A DNA stretch of 41,155 bases from assembly GCA_937984095.1 (NCBI GenBank), contig CALJYH010000108.1:1-41155 (forward strand), written 5' to 3'. Source of the DNA: an uncultured Gammaproteobacteria bacterium. GTDB lineage: Bacteria > Pseudomonadota > Gammaproteobacteria > GCA-001735895. A model generated the notes under the pieces. It saw nothing but the letters and a program-made list of their open reading frames with translations. It was not told the DNA's origin and made no database searches. Both the position numbers and the translations under genes were made by a program. Shown piece after piece: positions 33,316 to 41,155 of this stretch; positions within the stretch are counted from its first letter, which is position 1; each line of letters begins with the position of its first letter.

Positions 33316-34134
33316 CTAGTCTTTGGTTAGTTCTTGAGCCAATTCCAGCGAGCGCCGATGTGCCGCCGCGGTAGCCTCGTAAACCAGATGGTCGAGCTGG
33401 TTTTCCTGGAAGGAGAGTATGGCTTGTTCAGTCGTGCCTTTTCTGGAAGTCACCTGGGCGCGTAATTTGATCACGTCTTCGTCCAGCGCCATGCTCGCTG
33501 CACCCAACGCGGTCTGGCGCGCCAGGGTCGCCGCGGTTTTCCGTGGCAGTCCAAGCTCAACGCCGGCCGCTTCCAGTAGCTCGATGAAATAAAAAAAGTA
33601 AGCAGGCCCGCTTCCAGAAATTGCGGTTACTGCGTCAAGGTCAGATTCCTTATCTACCCATATGCTGATACCGACTGCATGCATAACAAGCGCGGCGGAT
33701 TCCCTCTGATCGGTGCTTACCCGTGAATTGGCAAACAGGCCTGTAGCGCCAAGCTTCAGTAATGAAGGGGTATTCGGCATGCAACGTACGATCGCCCTGT
33801 CATCCCCGAGCCACGCATCTATCGCGCTTGCAGGTACACCCGCCGCAATGCTGACAAACAGCTGTTGCGGATTTGGCGGTAATGTGGAAAGTGCTTCGCA
33901 GACCGCACGCATTACCTGTGGCTTGACCGCGAGCATCACGATCTCGGCGCTGCTCGCGCAGGCAAGGCTATCCTGCGAGATATTGATCTGGAAACGTTGC
34001 TGTAATTGCTGCAACTGCTCGATGTCAATATCACAGGCGGTAATTTGCGTTGCCTGGTACTGGTTCGCGATCAACCCACCGATCAGGCTGGTTGCCATAT
34101 TACCGGCACCGATAAAACAAATTGCCTGTTTCAA
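33316..34134 (-). CDS. proC: Pyrroline-5-carboxylate reductase
   Basis: A 272-residue ProC, which reduces pyrroline-5-carboxylate to proline with NAD(P)H. The Rossmann motif FIGAGNMATSLIGG opens the protein; VRCMPNTP and the ALTAISGSGPAYFFYFIE-like segment (here AVTAISGSGP) and the ARQTALGAA region are present. Its start is TTG 34134, overlapping the yggS stop (TTGA). Conserved yggS-proC-yggT order. Confidence 0.95.
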   Translation of the reverse strand: MKQAICFIGAGNMATSLIGGLIANQYQATQITACDIDIEQLQQLQQRFQINISQDSLACASSAEIVMLAVKPQVMRAVCEALSTLPPNPQQLFVSIAAGVPASAIDAWLGDDRAIVRCMPNTPSLLKLGATGLFANSRVSTDQRESAALVMHAVGISIWVDKESDLDAVTAISGSGPAYFFYFIELLEAAGVELGLPRKTAATLARQTALGAASMALDEDVIKLRAQVTSRKGTTEQAILSFQENQLDHLVYEATAAAHRRSLELAQELTKD

Positions 34135-34814
34135 AATCTCTCTCCAAAAATCGCGGTTCCTATTCGCACCAGCGTTGATCCTTCTGCAATCGCAGCTTCC
34201 ATGTCCTGTGTCATTCCCATCGACAAGGTATCACAGTCGATTCCCTGTTGCCGCAATGACTCAAGTGCGGTGGCTAATTTTGCAAAGGCAGCGCGCTGCA
34301 GGGCGAACGATTCTTGTGGGGCCGGAATCGTCATTAGTCCCCGTAATCGAATACCGGGAAGCTGGTGAATTTCATTCGCGAGCTCGGGAAGCTCGACCAG
34401 TTCGATCCCGGCCTTGCTGGATTCATGATCGATATTGACTTGAATACACACGTTTAATGGCTCCATATCCGGAGGACGTTGTGCGCTGAGACGTCTGGCA
34501 ATTTTGGCTCGATCGATACAATGTGCCCAATCGAAGGCTTCAGCTATGTTGCGAGTTTTGTTGGATTGAATGGCGCCTATGAAATGCCATGTAATGTCCA
34601 GGTCTTTGAGTTCCTCCATTTTCTGCAACGCTTCCTGCAGGTAATTTTCACCGAAATCTCTTTGTCCAAGTTCCCATGCCTGGCGAATATCACTAGCCGG
34701 TTTTTTCTTGCTTACCGCGAGCAACAAAATCGAATCTGGTTTGCGCTCACAGGCAATCGCAGCTTGTACTATTTGCTCGTGCACATGATTTAGATTTTTT
34801 TCCATGTTATTCAT
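34131..34814 (-). CDS. yggS: YggS/PLPBP pyridoxal phosphate homeostasis protein
   Basis: A 227-residue alanine-racemase-fold PLP-binding protein of the YggS family. PLP-binding Lys is in LLAVSKKKP; FGENYLQE, WHFIGAIQSNKTR, VNIDHESSKAG and the SMGMTQDMEAAI phosphate-binding segment are all present. It keeps free pyridoxal phosphate levels in check and has no known catalytic activity. ATG 34814 or 34805. First gene of yggS-proC-yggT, divergent from pilT. Confidence 0.93.
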   Translation of the reverse strand: MNNMEKNLNHVHEQIVQAAIACERKPDSILLLAVSKKKPASDIRQAWELGQRDFGENYLQEALQKMEELKDLDITWHFIGAIQSNKTRNIAEAFDWAHCIDRAKIARRLSAQRPPDMEPLNVCIQVNIDHESSKAGIELVELPELANEIHQLPGIRLRGLMTIPAPQESFALQRAAFAKLATALESLRQQGIDCDTLSMGMTQDMEAAIAEGSTLVRIGTAIFGERF

Positions 34815-34943
34815 ATGTTTTGCTATAGTTATCTGTTAATACAAAGCTGCAGCGAGCGCGCTGATTATAACCGTTTGCTTGCGGTCGAAAAACAAAACCT
34901 GTCATGAATTCTATAATACCTGTAAACCGATAAAGGAAACTCC

Positions 34944-35978
34944 ATGGATATAGCTCAACTCCTGGCATTTGGCGTAAAGCAAGGCGCCTCTGATTTACAC
35001 CTGTCAGCAGGATTACCGCCGATGATTCGTGTCGATGGTGACATTCGTCGTATCAATGTTCCGGAGATGGATCACAAGCAAGTGCACGACATGATTTATG
35101 ACATCATGAGTGACAAGCAGCGTAAGGATTATGAAGAATTTCTGGAGACTGACTTTTCATTCGAAATCCCGGGCCTGGCACGCTTTCGAGTTAACGCCTT
35201 TAACCATAATCGTGGAGCGGGTGGCGTATTTCGGACCATCCCGTCGAAAATCCTGAGTTTGGAGGATTTGAATGCGCCGAAAATTTTCCAGGAAATCTCC
35301 GAGTATCCACGCGGCATCGTTTTGGTAACCGGCCCGACCGGTTCTGGGAAATCAACCACGCTGGCGGGGATGGTAGACTACAAGAATGATAGTGAATACG
35401 GGCATATCCTGACCGTAGAAGATCCCATCGAATTTGTACACGAAAGCAAGAAATGCCTGGTTAACCAGCGCGAGGTTCACCGTGATACCCTTGGTTTTAA
35501 CGAGGCACTGAGATCGGCATTGCGTGAAGATCCGGATACTATCCTGGTGGGCGAGATGCGTGACCTGGAAACCATTCGACTGGCGCTCTCTGCCGCCGAG
35601 ACCGGGCACCTGGTTTTTGGCACCCTGCACACCAGTTCGGCGGCCAAGACGATTGACCGTATTGTCGATGTGTTTCCGGCGGCGGAAAAAGCCATGGTTC
35701 GCTCGATGTTGTCTGAATCGTTAAAGGCGGTTATTTCGCAAACACTGATGAAGAAAATCGGCGGTGGCCGTATTGCCGCCCATGAAATCATGATTGGCAC
35801 GCCGGCGATTCGAAACCTGATTCGAGAAGATAAAGTCGCACAGATGTACTCGGCGATACAAACCGGACAGAACGTCGGTATGCAGACGCTGGATCAAAAC
35901 CTCAAGAGCTTGCTCGCTTCGGGTGTTGTTTCGAAGGATGAAGCACAACGAAAAGCTGCCAATCCTGAGGCCTTGTAA
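34944..35978 (+). CDS. pilT: Type IV pilus retraction ATPase PilT
   Basis: A 344-residue hexameric ATPase that depolymerises type IV pili for twitching motility. N-terminal PAS-like domain 1-100 (QGASDLHLSAGLPP), Walker A GPTGSGKST (130-138), the Asp box around HILTVEDPIEF, Walker B with Glu204 (LVGEMRD), the His box GTLHT, and the PilT-specific AIRNLIRE (288-295) needed for retraction. AAAGGAAACTCC gives a good ribosome site, and TATAAT at 34912-34917 is a possible -10, without a clear -35. pilU follows 28 bases later. Confidence 0.97.
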   Translation: MDIAQLLAFGVKQGASDLHLSAGLPPMIRVDGDIRRINVPEMDHKQVHDMIYDIMSDKQRKDYEEFLETDFSFEIPGLARFRVNAFNHNRGAGGVFRTIPSKILSLEDLNAPKIFQEISEYPRGIVLVTGPTGSGKSTTLAGMVDYKNDSEYGHILTVEDPIEFVHESKKCLVNQREVHRDTLGFNEALRSALREDPDTILVGEMRDLETIRLALSAAETGHLVFGTLHTSSAAKTIDRIVDVFPAAEKAMVRSMLSESLKAVISQTLMKKIGGGRIAAHEIMIGTPAIRNLIREDKVAQMYSAIQTGQNVGMQTLDQNLKSLLASGVVSKDEAQRKAANPEAL

Positions 35979-36006
35979 TCTTACGCTGAAATTGTAGAGG
36001 GTTTTA

Positions 36007-37176
36007 ATGGATCGTAATAAGGCAATTAGTTTCATGCATGACCTGCTCCGCATGATGGTGAGCAAGGATGGGTCTGATTTATTTATTACCAGTGGATCAC
36101 CACCGGCGATGAAGGTCGACGGTAAAGTGATAACCGTCTCCAAGCAAAACCTTTCGCCTAATCATACGCAGATGCTGGCGCGTTCGATTATGAACGATAA
36201 GCAGGTTTCGGAGTTTGAAGAAAAGCAGGAGTGTAACTTTTCGATCGCTTTACCCGGCGTGGCCCGTTTTCGTGTTAATGCCTTTGTCCAGCGTGGCAGT
36301 TCAGGATTGGTACTGCGTATCATCAATTCCGAAATACCCAGTTTCGAAGAATTGAACCTGCCACCGATTTTAAAGGACATTTCCATGACCAAGCGTGGCC
36401 TGGTAATTTTCGTCGGCGGCACCGGCTCGGGTAAGTCAACTTCGCTTGCGTCGATGGTGGATTATCGTAATCGTAACTCGCATGGTCACATCATAACCAT
36501 CGAAGACCCGGTGGAATTTGTCCACGATCATCAAAATTGCCTGGTGACGCAGCGCGAGGTTGGCGTCGATACCGAATCTTACGAGATCGCACTGAAGAAT
36601 ACCCTGCGCCAGGCGCCGGATGTGATCCTGATAGGCGAGATTCGCGACCGCGAAGCCATGGACCATGCGATAGCGTTTGCCGAAACCGGGCACCTCTGTC
36701 TTTCGACATTGCATGCCAACAGCACCAACCAGGCGCTGGACCGTATCATCAACTTTTTCCCGGACGAACGCCGAATGCAGTTGCTGATGGATTTATCGCT
36801 TAATTTAAAGGGACTGATATCGCAGCGCCTGATCCCGAATATCGACGGTGTCGGTCGAATCCCGGCAATCGAAGTCATGTTGAACACCCCATTGATGGCC
36901 GACATGATCTTCAAGGGTGAGGTGCATGAGATGAAATCGTTGATTGCAAAATCTAACGAGGCGGGGATGAAGACCTTTGACCAGGCATTGTTCGATCTCT
37001 ACGAGGAAGAAAAAATTACTTTCGAAGATGCCTTGCGTAACGCGGATTCAGTGAATGATATTCGTCTGCGTATTAAATTGGAAAGTGATACCGCGCGCAA
37101 AACCGGCGTCGTTGAAGACCATCGTGAATTCGAACTGGAGGAATCCGACGATGAGCAGGCAGGAGGTATGATTTAG
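36007..37176 (+). CDS. pilU: Type IV pilus retraction accessory ATPase PilU
   Basis: A 389-residue PilU, the PilT paralogue that boosts pilus retraction together with PilT. Walker A is GGTGSGKST (137-145), with the Asp box HIITIEDPVEFVHDH, Walker B LIGEIRD and His box STLHAN. In place of the AIRNLIRE motif it has NTPLMADMIFKGE, typical for PilU. The acidic C-terminal tail is also PilU-like. It overlaps the next ATPase gene by one base (TAGTG). Confidence 0.93.
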   Translation: MDRNKAISFMHDLLRMMVSKDGSDLFITSGSPPAMKVDGKVITVSKQNLSPNHTQMLARSIMNDKQVSEFEEKQECNFSIALPGVARFRVNAFVQRGSSGLVLRIINSEIPSFEELNLPPILKDISMTKRGLVIFVGGTGSGKSTSLASMVDYRNRNSHGHIITIEDPVEFVHDHQNCLVTQREVGVDTESYEIALKNTLRQAPDVILIGEIRDREAMDHAIAFAETGHLCLSTLHANSTNQALDRIINFFPDERRMQLLMDLSLNLKGLISQRLIPNIDGVGRIPAIEVMLNTPLMADMIFKGEVHEMKSLIAKSNEAGMKTFDQALFDLYEEEKITFEDALRNADSVNDIRLRIKLESDTARKTGVVEDHREFELEESDDEQAGGMI

Positions 37177-38336
37177 TGGCACGCGAACCGACCACGGCCC
37201 TGCTAGAACCTTATCTTAAGATCATGGTTGACAAACAGGCGTCCGACATCTATTTCGTAACCGGCGCTCCGCCCAATATGAAAACCCAGGGCAATACCGG
37301 TCCAATTGCGAAAAATCCGTTTCAAGGTGGGCAGGTTCAAAAACTGGCCTATAGCCTGCTTAATGATGAGCAGGTTCGTGATTTCGAGATCAGCCGTGAA
37401 TTAAACCTCGGTTTCACGCTCAACGATGTGGGTCGTTTCCGGGTCAATATTTTCATTCAGCGTTCCGAAGTGTCGATGGTTATCCGTTACATCAAGTGGG
37501 AGATACCGACGATTGACGAGCTCGGGCTGCCACAGGTACTCAAGGAAGTCGTTATGAACCAGACCGGGCTGGTGCTGGTGGTGGGCTCAACCGGCTCAGG
37601 TAAGTCTACGTCGCTCGCATCGATGTTGGATTACCGTAACGCTTCGGTTGGCGGACACATACTGACGATCGAGGACCCGATTGAATTCGTGTTTCGACAC
37701 AAGAAGTCCGTTGTTTCACAACGCGAGGTTGGTATCGATACCCTGAGTTACGAAAATGCGCTGCGCGAAGCCTTGCGTGAAGCACCGGAAGTCATCATGA
37801 TCGGTGAGGCGCGGGACAGGGAGACGATGAAATCGGCGATCGACTTTGCCGATACCGGTCACCTCGCCCTGACAACCTTGCACGCGGTTAACTCCAACCA
37901 GGCAATGGACCGGATAATGAACATGTTCCCGACCGATTCGCGTGAACAGCTGTTGATGGACTTGTCGCTTAACCTCAGGTGCGTCATCTCGCAGCGCCTG
38001 GTGCCAGGGATGCAGGGTAAACTGGCCTGTGCCGTCGAAATCATGATGAATACCCCCTATATTTCGGAATTGCTGCGCGAGGGTAACTTCAACGAGATCA
38101 AGGAAATCATGGAAAAAGGCGATACCACCGGAATGCAGACTTTCGACCAATCGCTTTACAACCTCTACAAGTCTGATGCGATTACGATCAAGAACGCGCT
38201 CGCCTATGCGGACTCGAGCACAAACCTCGAATGGAAAATCAATTTTGGCGGCGAACATCAATCACAGGATACTCGCCATAACCTCAATAAGCAGGGTGAC
38301 CTGGAAGATCTGAGTCTCCCCTCCGAAGAAAATTAA
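37176..38336 (+). CDS. Third PilT/PilU-like ATPase
   Basis: A 386-residue secretion-superfamily ATPase closest to PilU, most likely from duplication of it. Walker A is GSTGSGKST (137-145), at the same residue as in PilU, with HILTIEDPIEFVF, MIGEARD and the His box TTLHAV. The PilT retraction motif is replaced by NTPYISELLREG. The N-terminal PAS-like part is kept (KQASDIYFVTGAPP). GTG start overlapping the pilU stop, so its translation is coupled to PilU. Pseudomonas carries pilT-pilU; a third copy in tandem is less usual. It may act as an alternative retraction motor or as a mixed partner. Confidence 0.9.
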   Translation: MAREPTTALLEPYLKIMVDKQASDIYFVTGAPPNMKTQGNTGPIAKNPFQGGQVQKLAYSLLNDEQVRDFEISRELNLGFTLNDVGRFRVNIFIQRSEVSMVIRYIKWEIPTIDELGLPQVLKEVVMNQTGLVLVVGSTGSGKSTSLASMLDYRNASVGGHILTIEDPIEFVFRHKKSVVSQREVGIDTLSYENALREALREAPEVIMIGEARDRETMKSAIDFADTGHLALTTLHAVNSNQAMDRIMNMFPTDSREQLLMDLSLNLRCVISQRLVPGMQGKLACAVEIMMNTPYISELLREGNFNEIKEIMEKGDTTGMQTFDQSLYNLYKSDAITIKNALAYADSSTNLEWKINFGGEHQSQDTRHNLNKQGDLEDLSLPSEEN

Positions 38337-38370
38337 AGCAGTCATCCTGTTGTTTGGCCTGTTCCCGAAC

Positions 38371-38481
38371 GGTGCGGACACCGGGATGTCTTTTCAGAAT
38401 CGCCGTGAATACATCCATGTAGGCTCGCGCGCAACATCCTTGTTGCGCAGCGTTCTGAAAAGACATCCCGGTGTCCACACC
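38371..38481. repeat. Nested palindromic intergenic element 2
   Basis: A long inverted repeat between convergent genes. Arms 38371-38399 and 38453-38481 pair over 29 bases with one mismatch, of which 24 (38376-38399 / 38453-38476) are perfect. The interior holds CATCCATG (38412-38419), GCTCG (38423-38427) and an eight-base stem GCGCAACA / TGTTGCGC (38429-38436 / 38441-38448) around the loop TCCT. The same ordered words occur in element 1 at 30750 in opposite orientation, so the two are related despite different arms. It could serve as a two-way transcription terminator for the third pilus ATPase and the pyr operon. Confidence 0.88.
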
Positions 38482-38530
38482 TGAAGGCGCTACCTTTGTG
38501 AGATCTACTCTGAGGTAGTGAGAGGTTCTA

Positions 38531-39808
38531 TCAGGCTTTGTAGACGATGTTACCGGCAACCAGGGTGTGGGTTACGCTGCCGTGGAAATCCCAGCCCTCA
38601 AAAGGGGTGTTTTTGCCCTTGGAGACGAAACTGGAGGCGTTGCAAATCCAGTGGGAATCCGGATCGACGATAATTAAATCCGCGACCTCATCGATGCCAA
38701 TCCTGCCGCCTGGCAGGCCCATAATGGCAGTGGGATTAAGCGTCAGTTTAGCGATCAGGTCAGCCAGTGGAAGCACGCCTTCTTCGACCAATCGCAATGC
38801 CAGCAGCAATAAAGTGTCGAGCCCACTGATGCCGGGTTCGGCAGAAGGAAAGGGCTTTAGCTTGGCATCGACTTCATGCGGCTGATGATCCGAACACAGG
38901 CAATCGATGGTGCCATCGGCAACACCCTCGCGTAACGCATCTCGATCATACTGACTGCGCAGCGGCGGAATGGTAAACATATTGCTATCGAAATTTCCGA
39001 TGTCATGATCGGTTAAAAACAGTTGATGAATCGCACAGTCGGCCGTTATCGGTAAACCTTTCGCCTTGGCGCTACGGATCATGTCTACCGAGCGTGCACT
39101 GGACAGTTGCCCAAAGTGAGTACGGGCACCGGTTTGTGCTACCAGTTCGATGTCCTTTGCCAGCGCAGCGGTTTCAGCAGCCTCAGGAATCGCAGGCAGC
39201 CCAAGACGGGTGGCGACGGCCCCTTCGTGGGCGCAACCATTTGCGAGCAGGTCGTGGTCGATTGGTTGAATAATAACCAGTGAATGCTGACCCCCAGCGT
39301 AATCCATGGCCCGGCGTTGGACCAGGTTGTTGGCGAGCGGGATTTTAGCATTGCTGAATGCGATGCAGCCGTTAGCGCGCAAGCTGGCCATGTTGCTGAG
39401 TTGTTCCCCGCCGAGACCACGCGTCAATGCTCCGATCGGGTAAACATGTGCCTGGTGGCCAAACATTTCATTGCGGTGATGAATCAGTTCGACCGTGGCC
39501 GAATTGTCGATGGGTGGTTGCGTATCGGGGGGGATGCACAGGCTGGTGATACCATTTTCGATCGCGGCTTTAGTTTCACTCTCTATATTGGCCTTTTCCG
39601 GTTCCCCTGGATCTCGAAGACGTGCCTGGCAATCGATCAGACCGGGCAGAATCCAGTGACCGGCGGCGTCGATCGTTTGCTCGGCCTTGAAGCTTTTTGG
39701 TGCTGAACCTAGTCCTGCGATTTTACCGTCCTGTAAAAAAAGATCGGTCTTGACTACTGTCGTTTCAAGTGGATTGACGACCTGGCCGTTTTTGATCTGC
39801 AGACTCAT
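38531..39808 (-). CDS. pyrC: Dihydroorotase-like protein, probably inactive (PyrC'/PyrX)
   Basis: A 425-residue dihydroorotase homologue. The metal-binding DxHxH of active enzymes is DCQAR here (59-63), so both histidines are lost and catalysis is not expected. Later motifs, such as CAIHQLFL and CSDHQPHE, are partly kept. In Pseudomonas and relatives the pseudo-dihydroorotase is encoded next to pyrB and holds the aspartate carbamoyltransferase complex together. Its ATG overlaps the pyrB stop (ATGA), which fits equal production of both subunits. An active dihydroorotase must be encoded elsewhere. Confidence 0.9.
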   Translation of the reverse strand: MSLQIKNGQVVNPLETTVVKTDLFLQDGKIAGLGSAPKSFKAEQTIDAAGHWILPGLIDCQARLRDPGEPEKANIESETKAAIENGITSLCIPPDTQPPIDNSATVELIHHRNEMFGHQAHVYPIGALTRGLGGEQLSNMASLRANGCIAFSNAKIPLANNLVQRRAMDYAGGQHSLVIIQPIDHDLLANGCAHEGAVATRLGLPAIPEAAETAALAKDIELVAQTGARTHFGQLSSARSVDMIRSAKAKGLPITADCAIHQLFLTDHDIGNFDSNMFTIPPLRSQYDRDALREGVADGTIDCLCSDHQPHEVDAKLKPFPSAEPGISGLDTLLLLALRLVEEGVLPLADLIAKLTLNPTAIMGLPGGRIGIDEVADLIIVDPDSHWICNASSFVSKGKNTPFEGWDFHGSVTHTLVAGNIVYKA

Positions 39809-40785
39809 GCGTCGCTGCCTGATTGCAGGCCGGATTGACCGACGATCATTGACATCACCGCCATGCGTACCGAGATACCGAAACTCACCTGTTGCAGGAT
39901 GACCGACTGGTCGCCATCCATAACACTGGATTCAATTTCGACACCACGGTTAGCCGGACCCGGATGCATGACGATAGCATCGGGTTTCGCGAGCTGGAGG
40001 CGTTCCTGGGATAATCCGAACTTGCGGAAATACTCTTTCTCGCTGGGCAGCAAAGCCCCGCGCATTCGTTCCTTCTGCAGGCGCAACATAATGATGACGT
40101 CAACCCCCTCGAGTCCCTGCTCGAGATCCTCGTAAACCGAAACCCCGAGAGACTCGGTATTCATCGGCAGAAGCGTGCGAGGCGCAATCACCCTTACTTC
40201 CGCGGTATTGAGCAGGTTGAGCGCGTGAATTTGCGAGCGCGCCACGCGTGAGTGCAAAATATCGCCGACGATTGCGACTCGCAAGCTGCTGAAATCCTGT
40301 TTGTGGTGGCGAATCGTGTACATATCGAGCATCGCCTGGGTTGGATGTTCGTGTTGCCCGTCTCCGGCATTGAGCACCGATACACCGGGACGCACGTGTT
40401 GGGCAAAAAAATGGGCGCTGCCGCTGTCCTGGTGACGTATGACAAACATATCAATCTGCATTGCTTCCAGATTTTGCAACGTATCGAGCAGGGACTCACC
40501 TTTGACCGTTGCCGAAGTGCTGACGTTCAGACTCAGAATGTCGGCCGAGAGACGTTGTTCGGCGAGCTCGAACGTTGATCGTGTGCGTGTGCTTGCCTCG
40601 AAAAACAGGTTGGCGACCGTCTTGCCGCGCAGGATAGGCACTTTTTTGATGGTACGGTCGGTAACCGAGGTGAACGAATCGGCCGTATCCAGAATCTCGT
40701 TAAGAATGGTCTGGTTTAAACCCTCGATACTGAGAAAATGCCGGAGTTTGCCATTATCGTCGAGCTGGATACTGTTACTTGGCAT
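39805..40785 (-). CDS. pyrB: Aspartate carbamoyltransferase catalytic subunit
   Basis: A 326-residue PyrB, which makes carbamoyl aspartate in pyrimidine synthesis. Carbamoyl-phosphate motif STRTRST is at 65-71, HQDSGSAHF and [11 protein letters not shown] follow, and [12 protein letters not shown] closes the aspartate site. It overlaps the end of pyrR by 11 bases and the start of the pseudo-dihydroorotase by four. Together with that subunit it should form the class A dodecameric complex. Confidence 0.96.
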   Translation of the reverse strand: MPSNSIQLDDNGKLRHFLSIEGLNQTILNEILDTADSFTSVTDRTIKKVPILRGKTVANLFFEASTRTRSTFELAEQRLSADILSLNVSTSATVKGESLLDTLQNLEAMQIDMFVIRHQDSGSAHFFAQHVRPGVSVLNAGDGQHEHPTQAMLDMYTIRHHKQDFSSLRVAIVGDILHSRVARSQIHALNLLNTAEVRVIAPRTLLPMNTESLGVSVYEDLEQGLEGVDVIIMLRLQKERMRGALLPSEKEYFRKFGLSQERLQLAKPDAIVMHPGPANRGVEIESSVMDGDQSVILQQVSFGISVRMAVMSMIVGQSGLQSGSDA

Positions 40786-41155
40786 GGCTCTCCAGGGTTT
40801 TGATAACCAGCTTTAGAGGGTCGGGTCCCTCGAGCTTGATATGATTGCCGGAATCAAGTTTCATGGTTTCGCCAGTAATGTCCGCCTGTATCGGTATTTC
40901 GCGCTCGCCTCTATCGATCAGGATCGCGAGCACGATTTTCCGGGGTCGCCCATAGTCAAAAATCTCGTTCATGGCGGCCCGAATCGTTCTACCTGATTGC
41001 AGGACATCATCGATCAGAATGATAGTTCTATTGTCGATATCGACAGGCAGGCTGGAAGGTCTTACCGTTGGATGCAGGCCAGTCCGGGTGAAATCATCGC
41101 GATAGAAGGAAATATTGAGTCGTCCCAGCTCGGCGTCGGGAGCTATGCGTTGCTG
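40775..41155 (-). CDS. pyrR: PyrR bifunctional regulator/uracil phosphoribosyltransferase, 5' end outside window
   Basis: The frame is open to the window edge, so the first part of the protein is missing; at least 126 residues are visible. The PRPP-binding motif reads [17 protein letters not shown], preceded by FYRDDF and followed by [19 protein letters not shown], all characteristic of PyrR. In gammaproteobacteria PyrR often keeps uracil phosphoribosyltransferase-like sequence while a role in controlling pyrBC varies. First visible gene of pyrR-pyrB-pyrC'; the ATG at 40972 is internal, not the start. Confidence 0.93.
   Translation of the reverse strand, partial: QQRIAPDAELGRLNISFYRDDFTRTGLHPTVRPSSLPVDIDNRTIILIDDVLQSGRTIRAAMNEIFDYGRPRKIVLAILIDRGEREIPIQADITGETMKLDSGNHIKLEGPDPLKLVIKTLESHAK

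Overview
The window looks like chromosomal DNA of a non-enteric, probably marine or environmental gammaproteobacterium. The evidence is the type IV pilus retraction block pilT-pilU beside yggS-proC-yggT and a pyrR-pyrB-pseudo-pyrC operon (a neighbourhood known from Pseudomonas), together with gammaproteobacterial small families (DUF1244, DUF1820, DUF2288), an 838-residue FadE, TmcA and a two-cysteine OxyR. No tRNA, rRNA, CRISPR array, integrase or transposase was seen. No stretch above 300 bases lacks a gene; the longest gaps are 30683-30925, 9430-9665 and 38337-38530.

Layout. 1-7647: an amine-metabolism island with two tandem trimethylamine-dehydrogenase-family flavoproteins (the first cut by the window edge), convergent to a gntR - glutamine-synthetase-like - agmatinase-like operon, and a divergent class I glutamine amidotransferase. 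7675-10802: two divergent response-regulator-type cyclic-di-GMP genes, one intact (REC-GGDEF-EAL) and one degenerate. 10900-15148: fadE and fadD, the entry to fatty acid oxidation. 15200-20985: housekeeping genes DUF1244, tmcA, DUF924, yihY, xthA, msrA. 21078-24042: a small exported protein followed by a membrane HAMP-PAS-GGDEF-EAL protein. 24179-28165: a tight minus-strand cluster of grxC, DUF1820, glycosyltransferase, nucleosidase-like, spore-photoproduct-lyase-like radical SAM and SDR genes. 28253-32702: a kinase-HDOD-GAF fusion, DUF2288, oxyR and a TerB-like gene. 32699-38336: yggT, proC, yggS, then pilT, pilU and a third PilT/PilU-like ATPase. 38531-41155: pseudo-dihydroorotase, pyrB and pyrR (cut by the window edge).

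How the parts may work together. The left island plausibly oxidises and glutamylates amines or polyamines under a GntR regulator, whose promoter region carries an inverted repeat over both divergent promoters. The c-di-GMP genes, the pilus retraction ATPases and the kinase-HDOD-GAF protein are consistent with surface or motility control. The most unusual items are the four-gene set around the photoproduct-lyase-like radical SAM enzyme, the degenerate GGDEF that keeps its inhibitory-site motif, the lysine-rich tail on FadE behind a slippery A-tract, the third pilus ATPase, and two related nested palindromes at 30750-30895 and 38371-38481.
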